DNA of 5,253 nucleotides from Alphaproteobacteria bacterium (lineage in GTDB: Bacteria; Pseudomonadota; Alphaproteobacteria; UBA11222), in NCBI GenBank assembly GCA_003454415.1, contig DMKG01000124.1, positions 1 to 5,253 on the forward strand, given 5' to 3'. The position numbers and the translations under genes were made by a program. A model generated the notes under the pieces. It was given only the letters and a program-made list of their open reading frames with translations. It made no database searches and had not been told where the DNA came from. Of the stretch, positions 5,078 through 5,253 are shown piece by piece (position 1 is the stretch's first letter; each line of letters opens with the position of its first letter).

Positions 5078-5253
5078 ATGGACAAGCAGATGCATTTGAC
5101 GGGTTTCATGATCTATTGCCCCGCGCCGCACATGATCATGTCATGGGTGTATCCGCGCGAAAAGATCCGCCATCAGTGGACGGAGGTCGAGTACTGGGTG
5201 GAGATCGCGCAAACCCTTGAACGCGGCAAATTCGATCTGTTCTTCTTCGCCGA
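5078..5253 (+). CDS. Luciferase-like (LLM class) flavin-dependent monooxygenase, 3' end missing
   Basis: Only the first 58 codons are present and the frame runs off the right edge. The translation opens with MDKQMHLTGFMIYCPAPHM (1-19) and contains YPREKIRHQWTEVEYWVEIA (25-44) and LERGKFDLFFFA (47-58). This pattern, an N-terminal beta strand, then a W/Y-P block, a Y/W-rich helix and 'A-x-x-x-ERGKFD-x-x-F-x-A', matches the start of the TIM-barrel flavin monooxygenases of the NtaA/SnaA/DszA subgroup. They use FMNH2 from a separate reductase to oxidise heteroatom compounds, for example nitrilotriacetate or dibenzothiophene sulfone. The gene follows the dioxygenase by 54 bases on the same strand with its own Shine-Dalgarno, so the two are probably cotranscribed. 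The subgroup call is good for so short a fragment; the substrate is unknown. Confidence 0.8.
   Translation, partial: MDKQMHLTGFMIYCPAPHMIMSWVYPREKIRHQWTEVEYWVEIAQTLERGKFDLFFFA

Overview
The window is a moderately GC-rich, tightly packed stretch of bacterial chromosome or plasmid. Codon use is G/C-rich at third positions, and two short AT-rich islands interrupt it, both in divergent intergenic regions. The gene families (COG2855 exporter, acyl-CoA dehydrogenase-like flavoprotein, DUF169, cyclase-family hydrolase, TauD/TfdA dioxygenase, luciferase-like monooxygenase) fit a catabolically versatile proteobacterium. Nothing in the sequence fixes the genus, so the taxonomic call is inference.

Layout from left to right: (1) 1-900, plus strand, the 3' part of a YeiH-type membrane protein (putative sulfate/sulfite exporter family), cut by the left edge. 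(2) A strong hairpin at 902-940 separates it from the convergent gene on its right. (3) 963-2129, minus strand, an acyl-CoA dehydrogenase-fold flavoprotein without the usual catalytic glutamate. (4) A 140-base divergent intergenic region with a palindrome at 2196-2210. (5) 2270-3067, plus strand, a DUF169 protein. (6) A GC-rich hairpin at 3075-3094 between convergent genes. (7) 3117-3998, minus strand, a cyclase-family metal hydrolase with the HxGTHxDxxxH signature. (8) A second divergent intergenic region of about 200 bases with a good sigma70-like promoter whose spacer and -10 contain a second copy of the palindrome (4111-4125). (9) 4202-5023, plus strand, a TauD-type 2-oxoglutarate/Fe(II) dioxygenase, followed 54 bases later by (10) the start of a luciferase-like flavin monooxygenase of apparent NtaA/SnaA/DszA type, cut by the right edge.

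The main finding is that the two divergent intergenic regions share an exact 12-mer (TTTAGCATAATG) inside a 15-base imperfect palindrome. One unseen regulator could therefore control all four flanking transcription units. On that reading, genes 963-5253 form one regulon for oxidative and hydrolytic breakdown of an unidentified small molecule: two flavoenzymes, a 2OG dioxygenase, a metal hydrolase and a DUF169 protein. A sulfur-containing or otherwise heteroatom-substituted substrate is plausible, because TauD-like and luciferase-like oxygenases often cleave such compounds and the neighbouring exporter family is linked to sulfate/sulfite efflux. The substrate cannot be read from the sequence, and the exporter may not belong to the regulon. 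No regulator, RNA gene, insertion sequence or CRISPR array was seen, and no gap between genes exceeds 300 bases.
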